Source of the DNA: Rhodopseudomonas boonkerdii
Lineage (GTDB): Bacteria; Pseudomonadota; Alphaproteobacteria; Rhizobiales; Xanthobacteraceae
DNA length: 64,000 nt
NCBI RefSeq assembly: GCF_021184025.1
Contig: NZ_CP036537.1
Span: 744,001 to 808,000 of the forward strand
Direction of reading: 5' to 3'
Shown piece by piece: positions 19,845 through 28,904 of this stretch (its first letter is position 1; each line of letters starts with the position of its first letter). Position numbers and translations under genes: made by a program. The notes beneath the pieces are model-generated. The model had not been told where the DNA came from. It saw only the letters and a program-made list of their open reading frames with translations, and did not search any database.

Positions 19845-19919
19845 TGGTGCTGCCAGACAGGATTGAACTGTCGACCTCTCCATTACCAATGGAGTGCTCT
19901 ACCACTGAGCTACGGCAGC
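19845..19919 (-). tRNA. tRNA-Thr (anticodon GGT)
   Basis: On the minus strand the sequence folds as a cloverleaf: acceptor GCTGCCG/TGGCAGC, D-arm TAGCTCAGTGGTAGAGC, anticodon stem CTCCA/TGGAG with loop TTGGTAA (anticodon GGT), and T-arm with GTTCAATCC. CCA is encoded. Confidence 0.96.
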
Positions 19920-20178
19920 ATGCTGGTTGCGGGAATCGACGCCGAAGCGGCCCGCCAAGCGAGGCGTTCTCTGCCACACACTCACCCGGGGTGCAAGCGC
20001 GGGACTGCCTCTGGCGGCATCATTATGAAGGATTTGTACGGGATCGCCCCGGTGTCGTTGGTTCCGCTGCCGGCTTTGACGGCAGACCGCGCAAATGAAC
20101 GTGTTTCGTTCCCGCCGTCGCCGGATGTTAGAAGGATGGTCAGATACCTGAATTCCAAGCCGTTCTGACAGCACTTTC

Positions 20179-20382
20179 ATGGCCGACCGTCCGCCCCACA
20201 GCCCGAATGACCGCGAACTGGCCCGGCAGGTACGTCTGCGCCAGGCGTTGCGGGACAATCTGAAAAAGCGCAAGTCGCAGTTGCGCGGGCGTGCCGACCT
20301 TGCCGCGGCGGCGGCAGGGGTGGCACACCCCGATACTGGAGCTGACAACCGTTCAGGACAGGATGATCCTGATCGGGAATAG
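20179..20382 (+). CDS. Small hypothetical protein
   Basis: A 67-residue basic protein with ELARQVRLRQALRDNLKKRK, resembling small uncharacterised helical proteins encoded near murA in relatives. There is no clear ribosome site. Reality as a gene is moderately supported by composition only. Confidence 0.4.
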   Translation: MADRPPHSPNDRELARQVRLRQALRDNLKKRKSQLRGRADLAAAAAGVAHPDTGADNRSGQDDPDRE

Positions 20383-20413
20383 TCGGTGACTTTCAGCGCG
20401 CAAGTGAGATTCC

Positions 20414-22105
20414 ATGGACCCGAAAAACATCCCTGAGCACAAAAAGGCGGCGATGCTGACGCCGCGTTACGACCAGACCTTTCCCTCGCTCGCGGCTGTG
20501 GAGATCGAGCGGATGCGTCGGTTCGGCGAGGTCGTGCATTACAAGGATGGCGACATGCTGTTCGAGACGGGCAAGCCCGGTCCCGGCATGTTCGTGGTGC
20601 TGTCCGGCCATGTCTGCGTCACCCAGCGCGATGGCTTTGGTCGTGTGTCGCCGGTGGCGGATCAATGCGCCGGGCAGTTTCTCGCCGAGATCGGCCAATT
20701 GTCCGGCCGGGCGGCGCTGGTGGATGGCCGCGCCGAGGGCGATGTCGAGACCCTGCTGATCCCGCCGGAGCGGCTGCGGGCGCTGCTGGTGGCCGAAGCC
20801 GATCTCGGCGAGCGCATCATGCGTGCGCTGATCCTGCGTCGGGTAAACCTGCTGCAGGGCGGCGTCGGCGGGCCGGCGCTGATCGGCTCGCCGATGGCCA
20901 GCGATGTGGTGCGGCTGCAAGGCTTTCTCACCCGCAACGGCTATCCCTACCATCTGCTCGATCCGCAACTGGATACGGATGCCGCCGATGTGGTGGCGCG
21001 CTACGCGCCGTCGCCACACGAGTTGCCGCTGGTCGTGGTGCCGGACGGCACGGTGCTGAAGAATCCGTCGCTGTCCGAACTGGCGCATGCCATGGGCATG
21101 ATTCGCCATATCGAGAAGGGCAAGGTCTATGACGTCGCCATCGTCGGCAGCGGTCCGGCGGGCCTCTCGACTGCAGTGTATGGCGCGTCCGAGGGCCTCT
21201 CGATTGCCGTTTGCGACTCGCGCGCCTTTGGTGGCCAGGCTGGCGCCAGCGCACGGATCGAGAATTATCTCGGTTTCCCCACTGGCATTTCCGGCCATGC
21301 GCTGACCGCGCGGGCGTTCAATCAGGCGCAGAAATTCGGCGCCGAGATGATGATCCCCGTGACGGTGGGGCAGCTCGATTGCTCGCGACACGATGGCTTG
21401 TTCGGTCTCGCGCTGGATGATGGCGACGTGCTGAAGGCGCGCGCCATCGTGATCGCGTCGGGCGCGCGTTATCGACGGCCGCAGATCGACCGCCTTGCCG
21501 ATTTCGAGGGCCGCGGCGTCTGGTACTGGGCCTCGCCGATCGAGGGCCGGCTGTGCAGGGAGCAGGAGGTGATCCTGGTCGGCGGCGGCAATTCGGCCGG
21601 ACAGGCGGCGGTGTTTCTGGCGTCGCAGGCCGTCAAGGTGCGCATGGTAATCCGCGGCGGTGGGCTTGCCGCGTCGATGTCGCGTTATTTGATCGATCGC
21701 ATCGAATCGACGGCGAATATCGAACTCGTCTTCAACACCGAGGTTGTCGCGCTGGATGGCGATGCGGAAGCAGGCCTGTCGCGGGTCACGACGCGAAGCC
21801 GCCTGTCAGGCGAGAACGAGACGTTCGATATCCGCAATCTCTTTCTGTTCGTCGGTGCCGATCCGGCCACCGACTGGCTGGCCGATTGCGGTGTGGTACT
21901 CGATCGCGGCGGCTTCGTCGTCACCGGCGTGCCGGTCAACGGCCGCGCTGTGCAGGCGCTGGAGACATCCGTGCCCGGCGTTTTTGCGGTGGGTGATGTC
22001 CGGTCCGGCTCTGTCAAGCGCGTCGGCGGCGCCATCGGCGAGGGCGCGCAGGTGGTGGCGGCGTTGCATGGCTTTCTCGGCGACAGCGCGCGGCCGACTT
22101 TGTAG
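20414..22105 (+). CDS. cNMP-binding domain fused to thioredoxin-reductase-like FAD oxidoreductase
   Basis: The 563-residue protein has a cyclic-nucleotide-binding fold at about 25-150 (GDMLFETGKPGPGMFVVLSG, FLAEIGQLSG), a short linker resembling a glutaredoxin/thioredoxin remnant, then a flavoprotein domain. The latter shows the FAD motif VAIVGSGPAGLSTAVYGASE, the NAD(P)H motif VILVGGGNSAGQAAVFLASQ and the C-terminal GVFAVGDVRSG. Where thioredoxin reductase carries its redox CxxC, this protein has YWASPIEG, so it cannot use that disulfide. It is followed 12 bases later by a UBP zinc-finger gene, a pairing that is conserved in related genomes as far as I know. Electron acceptor unknown. Confidence 0.88.
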   Translation: MDPKNIPEHKKAAMLTPRYDQTFPSLAAVEIERMRRFGEVVHYKDGDMLFETGKPGPGMFVVLSGHVCVTQRDGFGRVSPVADQCAGQFLAEIGQLSGRAALVDGRAEGDVETLLIPPERLRALLVAEADLGERIMRALILRRVNLLQGGVGGPALIGSPMASDVVRLQGFLTRNGYPYHLLDPQLDTDAADVVARYAPSPHELPLVVVPDGTVLKNPSLSELAHAMGMIRHIEKGKVYDVAIVGSGPAGLSTAVYGASEGLSIAVCDSRAFGGQAGASARIENYLGFPTGISGHALTARAFNQAQKFGAEMMIPVTVGQLDCSRHDGLFGLALDDGDVLKARAIVIASGARYRRPQIDRLADFEGRGVWYWASPIEGRLCREQEVILVGGGNSAGQAAVFLASQAVKVRMVIRGGGLAASMSRYLIDRIESTANIELVFNTEVVALDGDAEAGLSRVTTRSRLSGENETFDIRNLFLFVGADPATDWLADCGVVLDRGGFVVTGVPVNGRAVQALETSVPGVFAVGDVRSGSVKRVGGAIGEGAQVVAALHGFLGDSARPTL

Positions 22106-22117
22106 GAGGAACAGGCG

Positions 22118-22426
22118 ATGGCGATCCGTTGCACCCATGTCTCCGGTATCCGCACAGTAACGCCAAGCGCGCTCGGCTGCGAGGAATGTCTCAAGATCGG
22201 CAGTCCGTGGCTGCATCTGCGCATCTGCCGGACCTGCGGCCATGTCGGCTGCTGCGATCAGTCGCCGAACCAGCATGCGACCAGGCATTTTCACGCGACG
22301 AGGCACCCGATCATCGAGGGCTATGATCCGCCGGAAGGCTGGGGCTGGTGTTACGTGGACGAGGTGATGTTCGACCTGTCGGATCGGATGACGCCGCATA
22401 GCGGACCGATCCCCCGTTATTATTGA
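22118..22426 (+). CDS. UBP-type zinc-finger protein
   Basis: The 102-residue protein is a stand-alone UBP-type zinc finger: C and H ligands in CTHVSG, GCEECLKIG, CRTCGHVGCCDQSPNQHATRH and HPIIEGYDP. In eukaryotes this fold binds the free C-terminal tail of ubiquitin; bacterial single-domain copies have no proven partner. It is probably translated with the upstream flavoprotein, from which it is separated by 12 bases including AGGAGGAA. Confidence 0.85.
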   Translation: MAIRCTHVSGIRTVTPSALGCEECLKIGSPWLHLRICRTCGHVGCCDQSPNQHATRHFHATRHPIIEGYDPPEGWGWCYVDEVMFDLSDRMTPHSGPIPRYY

Positions 22427-22510
22427 ACACGGCATCCGCAAGTCGCCCAGCCGTTGCCAAATACATGCATCGCACCCTAAGTTAGATCGACTCTAGAGCA
22501 GGAGCGCATC

Positions 22511-23014
22511 ATGACTTTGGGATTGAGCGTTGCCGTGGTTACGTTGATTCATGTCGTTATCAGCCTGATCGGAATCGTTACCGGCCTTGTCGCCATGGTC
22601 GGTCTGTTGAGGTCTCGGCCGATGCCGGGCTGGACCGGCATTTTTCTACTGACCACGATCCTTACCAGCGTGACCGGGTTCATGTTTCCCGTCGACAAGT
22701 TGCTGCCGTCCCATGTGATCGGCATCATCTCGCTGGTGCTGCTGGCGATCGCCTGCCTGGCGCTTTATGGACAGAAGCTCCAGGGACATTGGCGCTGGAT
22801 CTATGTGGTCACGGCGATGACCTCGCTCTATCTGAATGTCTTTGTGCTGGTGATCCAGAGCTTCCTCAAAGTGCCGGTGTTGCACGCGCTGGCGCCGAGC
22901 GTCCCGCCCAGCGAGCCGCCTTTTGCCATCGTGCAGGGTATCGTGCTGGTGCTGTTCGTGGTGGCGACCTTCCTGGCGGCGCGGAAATTCCGGCCGCTGG
23001 GCATGAGCCTGTAG
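22511..23014 (+). CDS. Four-helix integral membrane protein of unknown function
   Basis: The 167-residue protein has four evident membrane helices (VVTLIHVVISLIGIVTGLVA, MPGWTGIFLLTTILTSVTGF, HVIGIISLVLLAIACLALYG, FAIVQGIVLVLFVVATFLAA) joined by short loops. A ribosome site (AGGAG) precedes the ATG. I do not recognise a named family. Confidence 0.7.
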   Translation: MTLGLSVAVVTLIHVVISLIGIVTGLVAMVGLLRSRPMPGWTGIFLLTTILTSVTGFMFPVDKLLPSHVIGIISLVLLAIACLALYGQKLQGHWRWIYVVTAMTSLYLNVFVLVIQSFLKVPVLHALAPSVPPSEPPFAIVQGIVLVLFVVATFLAARKFRPLGMSL

Positions 23015-23022
23015 TGAGCCTG

Positions 23023-23133
23023 TAGAATGGCTAGAGCGTAGCGATACCCATCGGTCGGCCGCGTTTGCCATATCGACGGAATGATGGGTTTCGCTCCGGC
23101 CCTTCGCGCCTTCGCTTGACCCATCCTCCGGCA
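23023..23133. repeat. Intergenic imperfect palindromic repeat
   Basis: GCGATACCCATC at 23041 is mirrored by GATGGGTTTCGC further right, and CCATCCT ends the unit. It is a degraded relative of the repeat at 24563-24660 and lies before murA. Confidence 0.6.
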
Positions 23134-23266
23134 AGGACTGGGAATCGGGCCGAATCGGTCCTTTCCTATCAGTCGGTTCCCATCGAAAAGCCGCAAAGGC
23201 GAAGCTTTTGCGCGGGTGGGGCCATTGGCCCTATAAAAGGATGTCAGCATTTCAGCGGGAATCAGT

Positions 23267-24556
23267 ATGGATCGCATTCGCATTGTCGGCGGCAACAAAC
23301 TCAATGGCACGATTCCGATCTCCGGCGCGAAGAACGCGGCGCTGCCACTGATGATTGCGGCCCTGCTGACCGACGAGACCCTGATTCTCGACAATGTTCC
23401 GCGCCTCGCCGATGTCGCGCAGCTGCAGCGCATCCTCGGCAATCACGGCGTGGACATCATGTCCGCCGGCAAGCGTCCGGGCGATCATGAATATCAGGGC
23501 CAGACCCTGCATATCTCCGCGGCGAATATCATCGACACCACGGCGCCCTATGAGCTGGTGTCGAAGATGCGCGCCTCGTTCTGGGTGATCGCGCCGCTGG
23601 TCGCGCGCATGCACGAGGCCCGGGTTTCTCTGCCCGGCGGTTGCGCCATCGGCACGCGTCCGGTGGACCTCCTGAATATGGCGCTGGAAAAGCTCGGCGC
23701 CGAACTTTCGATCGATGGCGGCTATGTGGTCGTGAAAGCCCCTGGCGGCCTCAAGGGCGCCGAGATCGATTTCCCCAAGGTCACCGTATCCGGCACCCAT
23801 GTGGCTGTCATGGCCGCGACCCTCGCCAAGGGCACGACGGTCATTACCAATGCGGCCTGCGAGCCGGAGATCGTCGATGTCGCCGACTGCCTCAACAAGA
23901 TGGGTGCGAAGATCAGCGGGGCCGGCACCACGCGCATCGTGATCGAGGGCGTGACCAAGCTGCATGGCGCCCGCCACACCGTGCTGCCGGATCGGATCGA
24001 GACCGGCACCTACGCCATGGCAGTGGCGATGACCGGTGGCGACGTGTTGCTCGCAGGCGCGCGGCCGGAGCTGCTGCAATCGGCGCTTGATGTGCTCGTC
24101 CAGGCCGGTGCGACGGTGACGCCGAACAATGAGGGTATCCGTATTGCCCGCAACGGCGCCGGCATCAAATCGGTGGATGTCGCGACCGCGCCGTTCCCAG
24201 GCTTTCCGACGGATTTGCAGGCGCAGCTGATGGCGCTGATGACCATGGCCAAGGGCTCGTCGCACATCACCGAGACGATCTTCGAAAACCGCTTCATGCA
24301 TGTGCAGGAACTGGCCCGTTTCGGCGCGCGCATTCATCTCGACGGCGAGACGGCGACCGTTGACGGCATCGCCAAGCTGCGCGGCGCACCTGTGATGGCG
24401 ACGGATCTGCGGGCATCGGTGTCGCTGGTGATCGCTGCGCTCGCGGCCGAAGGCGAGACCATGGTGAACCGCATCTATCATCTCGATCGCGGCTTCGAGC
24501 GGCTTGAAGAAAAGCTGTCGGCCTGCGGCGCACAGATCGAACGTATCAGCGGCTGA
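23267..24556 (+). CDS. murA: UDP-N-acetylglucosamine 1-carboxyvinyltransferase
   Basis: The 429-residue enzyme transfers enolpyruvate from PEP to UDP-GlcNAc, the first committed step of peptidoglycan synthesis. Motifs include [19 protein letters not shown], the flexible loop with the catalytic, fosfomycin-target cysteine ([15 protein letters not shown]), and [11 protein letters not shown] and [12 protein letters not shown]. Length is standard. Confidence 0.98.
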   Translation: MDRIRIVGGNKLNGTIPISGAKNAALPLMIAALLTDETLILDNVPRLADVAQLQRILGNHGVDIMSAGKRPGDHEYQGQTLHISAANIIDTTAPYELVSKMRASFWVIAPLVARMHEARVSLPGGCAIGTRPVDLLNMALEKLGAELSIDGGYVVVKAPGGLKGAEIDFPKVTVSGTHVAVMAATLAKGTTVITNAACEPEIVDVADCLNKMGAKISGAGTTRIVIEGVTKLHGARHTVLPDRIETGTYAMAVAMTGGDVLLAGARPELLQSALDVLVQAGATVTPNNEGIRIARNGAGIKSVDVATAPFPGFPTDLQAQLMALMTMAKGSSHITETIFENRFMHVQELARFGARIHLDGETATVDGIAKLRGAPVMATDLRASVSLVIAALAAEGETMVNRIYHLDRGFERLEEKLSACGAQIERISG

Positions 24557-24562
24557 GAATGT

Positions 24563-24660
24563 CGTAGGATGGGTTGAGTGCAGGCGCGAAGCGCCGGAGC
24601 GATACTCATCGCGTCAGGTGCAAGGGGTGATGGGTATCGCTTCGCTCAACCCATCCTACG
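24563..24660. repeat. Intergenic palindromic repeat
   Basis: CGTAGGATGGGTTGAG at the left and CTCAACCCATCCTACG at the right are exact inverted copies around an about 66-base core that includes ATACTCATCGCG and GATGGGTATCGC. It starts seven bases after the murA stop and could act as its 3' hairpin. Confidence 0.85.
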
Positions 24661-24682
24661 GGATCGCGTGCGGGGAAACATC

Positions 24683-25126
24683 GTGACGGGGCGACGCAAA
24701 CTCATCGGCATGGATGCGGATGATCTCGCGGTGATTTCTGCGCATGTGCAGGACGCCGAAGTCCGTGTCGCCGACATCGTCTGGCGGCCTGGCGAGAAGC
24801 GCCTAGTCATCGGCATGAGCCGGCTCGATTGGGACCAGACGATCGCCGGCACGGTCGAGCCGCGGCGGTTGGTCTCGGCGCTGCGTTTCGACCGTGTGCT
24901 GGCCTGCAAGTTCCGCGACATCGATCTTGAGGGGGGCGATGTCGTATTGAAGCTGCTCGGCATCGAGTTCAACGAAAGCGAAGCGCCGGGCGGCAATGCC
25001 CTGCTGCTGTTCGACGGCCGCGGCGCGCTGCGGCTGGATATCGAATGCCTGGAATGCGAACTGGCGGATCTCGGGCCGGGAGAGCTGGGCGGGGAAGAGG
25101 ATGTGGCGTCGGATTTGAGCGCGTAG
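24683..25126 (+). CDS. DUF2948 family protein
   Basis: The 147-residue protein matches DUF2948: KLIGMDADDLAVISAHVQDA near the start, RRLVSALRFDRVLACKFRDI in the middle and LDIECLECELADLG near the end. In many alphaproteobacteria this gene sits between murA and hisD, as here. The GTG at 24683 was chosen because it gives the family's N-terminus and has GGGGAAA upstream. Function unknown. Confidence 0.8.
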   Translation: MTGRRKLIGMDADDLAVISAHVQDAEVRVADIVWRPGEKRLVIGMSRLDWDQTIAGTVEPRRLVSALRFDRVLACKFRDIDLEGGDVVLKLLGIEFNESEAPGGNALLLFDGRGALRLDIECLECELADLGPGELGGEEDVASDLSA

Positions 25127-25136
25127 CGCTTCTTTT

Positions 25137-25300
25137 CCCTCCCCCAAGCGGCGAAGCCGCGCAGCGGGGAGGGTGGTGAGAAGCGGGTGTTCAGCGAGCT
25201 TCGAGACGGGTGGGGGTACTTCCACATACTCGACGTCACGTGGGGCGCCCCCACCCGACCGGTCCAAGGGGGCCGGCCACCCTCCCCGCAAGTGGGAGGG
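25137..25300. repeat. Intergenic palindromic repeat (CCCTCCCC type)
   Basis: CCCTCCCCCAAGCGG...GGGGAGGGTGGTGAG on the left pairs with CCACCCTCCCCGCAAGTGGG on the right, and GGTGGGGGTAC with GCGCCCCCACCC internally. It is a compound palindrome of the intergenic repeat class between the DUF2948 gene and hisD. Confidence 0.75.
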
Positions 25301-25322
25301 ATTAAGAGGCGACGCCGTTCCG

Positions 25323-25334
25323 CCCCCCCCCCCC
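25323..25334. repeat. Mononucleotide tract of 12 cytosines
   Basis: An uninterrupted C12 run 72 bases upstream of the hisD start, in otherwise mixed sequence. It could be a slippage hot spot or an assembly length error. Confidence 0.8.
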
Positions 25335-25406
25335 AGCCTTGACGCCATCCACCACCCGCGCCATTGAGCAGGGGAGCCTGCGGTCGGGCTTCGCCGGGAA
25401 ATCAAA

Positions 25407-26702
25407 ATGCCACTTCGCCTTGATGCCGCCAGCGCTGATTTTCCTCAGCGTTTCAAAGCTTTCCTTGCCATGAAGCGCGAGGTTGCCGCCGATATCGAGG
25501 CCGCCACCCGGGCCATCGTGGATGATGTGGCCGCGCGCGGCGATGAGGCGCTGCTCGATGCCACCCGCAAGTTCGACAAGCTCGACCTGCAGGCCTCCGG
25601 CCTGCGCGTCACTCCGGCCGAAATCGATGCCGCCGTGGCTGCCTGCGACACCGAAACCGTGGATGCGCTGCGCTTTGCGCGCGACCGGATCGAGCTTTTC
25701 CACAACCGCCAGATGCCCAAGGACGAACGCTTCACCGATGCCACCGGCGTCGAGCTTGGCTGGCGCTGGAGCGCCATCGAGGCGGTTGGCCTCTACGTGC
25801 CCGGCGGCACGGCGGCCTATCCGTCCTCCGTGCTGATGAATGCGGTGCCGGCAAAGGTCGCCGGTGTCGATCGCGTGGTCATGGTAGTGCCGTCGCCGGG
25901 CGGCAAGCTGAATCCGCTGGTGCTGGCGGCCGCGCAGCTCGGCGGCGTCTCCGAAATCTACCGTGTCGGCGGCGCGCAGGCCGTGGCCGCTTTAGCCTAT
26001 GGCACCGACACCATCGCGCCGGTGGCGAAGATCGTCGGCCCCGGCAATGCCTATGTGGCCGCTGCCAAGCGGCAGGTGTTCGGCCGTGTCGGCATCGACA
26101 TGATCGCCGGCCCCTCGGAGGTGCTGGTCGTCGCCGATGACACCGCCAATGCCGACTGGATCGCCGCCGATCTGCTGGCGCAGGCGGAACACGACACCAA
26201 TGCGCAGTCGATCCTGATCACCGACAGCGCGCGCCTTGCCGATGATGTCGTCCTCGCGGTGGAATCGCAGCTCACCACTTTGCCGCGTGCCGAGATCGCC
26301 CGCGCCTCGTGGGAGGATTTTGGCGCCATCATTCTGGTCGACCAGCTCGATGCCGCAGTGCCGCTGGCCAATGCCATCGCTGCGGAGCATCTCGAAGTGA
26401 TGACCGCCGATCCCGACGCGTTCGCGGTCAAGATTCGCAACGCCGGCGCCATCTTCCTCGGCGGCCATACGCCGGAGGCGATCGGCGATTATGTCGGCGG
26501 CTCCAATCACGTGTTGCCCACAGCGCGGTCCGCCCGGTTCTCGTCCGGTCTCGGTGTGCTTGACTTCATGAAGCGAACGTCGATCCTGAAGTGCGGGCCG
26601 GATCAGCTGCGAGCGCTGGGATCGGCTGCGATGACGCTGGGCAAGGCGGAAGGCCTCGATGCCCACGCAAGATCGGTCGGACTGCGTCTCAATCTGCGAT
26701 GA
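25407..26702 (+). CDS. hisD: Histidinol dehydrogenase
   Basis: The 431-residue zinc enzyme oxidises histidinol to histidine in two NAD-dependent steps. It shows [37 protein letters not shown], the zinc/base region [10 protein letters not shown] and AEHDTNAQS, and [10 protein letters not shown]. Its TGA overlaps the ATG of the UPF0262 gene by the sequence ATGA, so the two are translationally coupled. Confidence 0.97.
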   Translation: MPLRLDAASADFPQRFKAFLAMKREVAADIEAATRAIVDDVAARGDEALLDATRKFDKLDLQASGLRVTPAEIDAAVAACDTETVDALRFARDRIELFHNRQMPKDERFTDATGVELGWRWSAIEAVGLYVPGGTAAYPSSVLMNAVPAKVAGVDRVVMVVPSPGGKLNPLVLAAAQLGGVSEIYRVGGAQAVAALAYGTDTIAPVAKIVGPGNAYVAAAKRQVFGRVGIDMIAGPSEVLVVADDTANADWIAADLLAQAEHDTNAQSILITDSARLADDVVLAVESQLTTLPRAEIARASWEDFGAIILVDQLDAAVPLANAIAAEHLEVMTADPDAFAVKIRNAGAIFLGGHTPEAIGDYVGGSNHVLPTARSARFSSGLGVLDFMKRTSILKCGPDQLRALGSAAMTLGKAEGLDAHARSVGLRLNLR

Positions 26703-27196
26703 GTGATTCCCCCTCAGACGATAACGACCCCAACAATCGCATCGTGGCGGTGACGCTCGATGAGGAGTCGATCGGCCGTTCCGGGCCGGATATCGAGCAT
26801 GAGCGCGCCATTGCGATCTATGACCTGATCGAGGAAAACCTGTTCGCGCCGGAAGGCGCGGCGGCTGGTCCCTATACGCTGCATATCGGCATCACCGGCA
26901 GCCGGCTGATGTTCGATATCCGCAAGGAAGACGGCACGCCCGTCGTCGCGCATCTGCTCTCGCTGACGCCGTTCCGCCGGATCGTGAAGGACTACTTCAT
27001 GATCTGCGACAGCTATTATCAGGCGATCCGCACGGCGACGCCGGACAAGATCGAAGCCATCGATATGGGGCGCCGCGGCATTCATGACGAAGGCTCGCGC
27101 ACGCTGCAGGAGCGCCTCAAGGGCAAGGTCCGCGTCGATTTCGAAACATCGCGGCGGCTCTTTACGCTGATCTCCGTATTGCATTGGAAAGGTTAA
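26699..27196 (+). CDS. UPF0262 family protein
   Basis: The 165-residue protein matches UPF0262 by [54 protein letters not shown] and [12 protein letters not shown]. The family is nearly restricted to alphaproteobacteria and is typically directly after hisD, as here. Role unknown. Confidence 0.9.
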   Translation: MSDSPSDDNDPNNRIVAVTLDEESIGRSGPDIEHERAIAIYDLIEENLFAPEGAAAGPYTLHIGITGSRLMFDIRKEDGTPVVAHLLSLTPFRRIVKDYFMICDSYYQAIRTATPDKIEAIDMGRRGIHDEGSRTLQERLKGKVRVDFETSRRLFTLISVLHWKG

Positions 27197-27199
27197 ACG

Positions 27200-27658
27200 T
27201 TGTCGGCGCCGCCCCGTGTGCGAACGCCGCAAGCCGTGCTGTTCGCCTGTGGGCAGAACAGCGTCCGCTCGCCGATGGCAGCGAGTCTGCTGCAGCAGAT
27301 GTTTCCGCAAACGCTTTATGTCCGTTCCGCAGGAGTGAAGAAGGGCGAGCTCGATCCCTTCGTCGTTGCCGTCATGGCTGAGATGGGACAGGACCTGTCG
27401 AAGCACCGGCCCATGACCTTCGAAGAACTCGAGGACTGGGAAGGGATGAATTTCGATCTCATCATCACGCTGTCGCCGGAGGCGCATCACAAGGCGCTGG
27501 ATCTGACGCGGACCATGGCGGCGGATGTCGAATACTGGCCGACCGTCGATCCCACCGACACCCAGGGCAATCGCGAGCAGAAGCTCGCCGCCTATCGTGA
27601 GGTGATGGACGGGTTGTTGCTGCGGATACGGAAGCGGTTTTCGCGGCCGAAGCCGTGA
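27200..27658 (+). CDS. Low-molecular-weight phosphatase family protein (ArsC-like)
   Basis: The 152-residue protein has the P-loop variant FACGQNSVRSPMA (C-x5-R-S) at its N-terminus and an aspartate in YWPTVDPTD, as in low-molecular-weight protein tyrosine phosphatases and thioredoxin-linked arsenate reductases. It starts with TTG three bases after the UPF0262 stop codon, completing the hisD operon. Whether it acts on phosphotyrosine or arsenate is not decidable here. Confidence 0.85.
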   Translation: MSAPPRVRTPQAVLFACGQNSVRSPMAASLLQQMFPQTLYVRSAGVKKGELDPFVVAVMAEMGQDLSKHRPMTFEELEDWEGMNFDLIITLSPEAHHKALDLTRTMAADVEYWPTVDPTDTQGNREQKLAAYREVMDGLLLRIRKRFSRPKP

Positions 27659-27800
27659 GCGTATCATCGCTCCGCGCTATCCTTTGTCGTCGCCCGGTCA
27701 AGCCGGTCGCCGGCAGCCGGAGTTCGTGGGCCTCGCAGCGGTTGCCGCCGCGCAGCCCTTCCGATAGTTTCCGGCCGCAATTTCAGGATCATAGCCTCGC

Positions 27801-28424
27801 ATGCTCGGCCGCCCTAAATTCGTTCTCGCCTCCGGTTCGCCACGTCGCGTCAGCTTGCTCAATCAGGCTGGCATCGAGCCCGATGCGCTGCGCCCGGCCG
27901 ATGTGGACGAGACCCCGGAGCGGGGTGAGCTGCCGCGTGCCTGCGCCAATCGTCTGGCCCGCGCCAAGGCCGAGGCCGCGCTGAAATCCGTCCAGCTCGA
28001 CGACGAATTGCGCGGTGCCTTCATTCTCGCCGCCGATACGGTGGTGGCCGTCGGCCGCCGCATCCTGCCCAAGGCGGAATTGGTGGATGAGGCCTCGCAA
28101 TGCCTGCGTCTGCTGTCCGGCCGTAATCACCGGGTCTACACCTCGATATGCCTGGTCACTCCGAGAGAAGGTTTCCGCCAGCGCATCGTCGAAACCCGTG
28201 TCCGCTTCAAGCGGTTGAACGAAGACGACATCGATACCTATATCGGCTCAGGTGAATGGCGCGGCAAAGCCGGTGGCTATGCGATCCAGGGCATTGCAGG
28301 CTCCTTCGTGGTGAAGATGGTCGGCTCCTATACGAGCGTGGTCGGCCTGCCGCTGTATGAAACCGTCTCGCTGCTTGGGGGCGAAGGGTTTCCGATCCGT
28401 TTCGGCTGGTTGAATGCAAGCTAA
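27801..28424 (+). CDS. maf: Maf family nucleoside triphosphate pyrophosphatase
   Basis: The 207-residue protein carries the Maf signatures [28 protein letters not shown] and [16 protein letters not shown]. It hydrolyses non-canonical or pyrimidine nucleoside triphosphates and is linked to septum control. Its 3' end overlaps yacG by 11 bases, so they are coupled. Confidence 0.92.
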   Translation: MLGRPKFVLASGSPRRVSLLNQAGIEPDALRPADVDETPERGELPRACANRLARAKAEAALKSVQLDDELRGAFILAADTVVAVGRRILPKAELVDEASQCLRLLSGRNHRVYTSICLVTPREGFRQRIVETRVRFKRLNEDDIDTYIGSGEWRGKAGGYAIQGIAGSFVVKMVGSYTSVVGLPLYETVSLLGGEGFPIRFGWLNAS

Positions 28425-28596
28425 GACCCAACAGAGCCCGCGTCCGGCAAAGCCCTGTCCGATCTGCGGCGAGCCCTCCGTCCCGGCCTCGAAGCCGTTC
28501 TGTTCGGAGCGGTGCCGCGACGTCGATCTCAATCGCTGGCTGTCCGGCAATTACGCGATTCCCGGCCGTCCCACCGACGACGAGGACGGCGAATAG
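28414..28596 (+). CDS. yacG: DNA gyrase inhibitor YacG
   Basis: The 60-residue zinc protein has CPICGEPS and [19 protein letters not shown], giving the C-x2-C and C-x3-C zinc ligands and the WL motif of YacG, which binds GyrB. It overlaps the end of maf. Confidence 0.93.
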   Translation: MQAKTQQSPRPAKPCPICGEPSVPASKPFCSERCRDVDLNRWLSGNYAIPGRPTDDEDGE

Positions 28597-28641
28597 GCCG
28601 GTTGTCCGGTCGGTGGCCGCGTCTCGCCGCTGGGCGTTGTT

Positions 28642-28668
28642 TTGACGGCGAAATTCTCTCTGTAAAAT
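28642..28668 (+). promoter_or_regulatory. Candidate sigma-70 promoter for tRNA-Phe
   Basis: TTGACG, 15 bases, TAAAAT, ending 74 bases before the tRNA. The spacer is short, so this is tentative. Confidence 0.4.
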
Positions 28669-28742
28669 CGCTGTCATGCGGGTGGACAGCGCCGATTTGC
28701 CTGACTATAAACCGGCCGCTCACCCCGCCTCGCCGGGTCAGC

Positions 28743-28818
28743 GCCCAGGTAGCTCAGTTGGTAGAGCATGCGACTGAAAATCGCAGTGTCGGTGGTTCGA
28801 TCCCGCCCCTGGGCACCA
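28743..28818 (+). tRNA. tRNA-Phe (anticodon GAA), island attachment target
   Basis: Cloverleaf with acceptor GCCCAGG/CCTGGGC, D-arm TAGCTCAGTTGGTAGAGC, anticodon stem TGCGA/TCGCA with loop CTGAAAA, and T-arm GGTTCGATCC; CCA is encoded. An integrase gene begins 86 bases downstream in the same orientation, the standard arrangement for a tRNA used as an att site. Confidence 0.97.
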
Positions 28819-28904
28819 TCGGCTTCCTAAGCCCTTGGCGCTAAAGACAATTCAGTGAAAACAATGACTTGAGGGCTACCCGGTAATACACACGGGTGAT
28901 ACAC

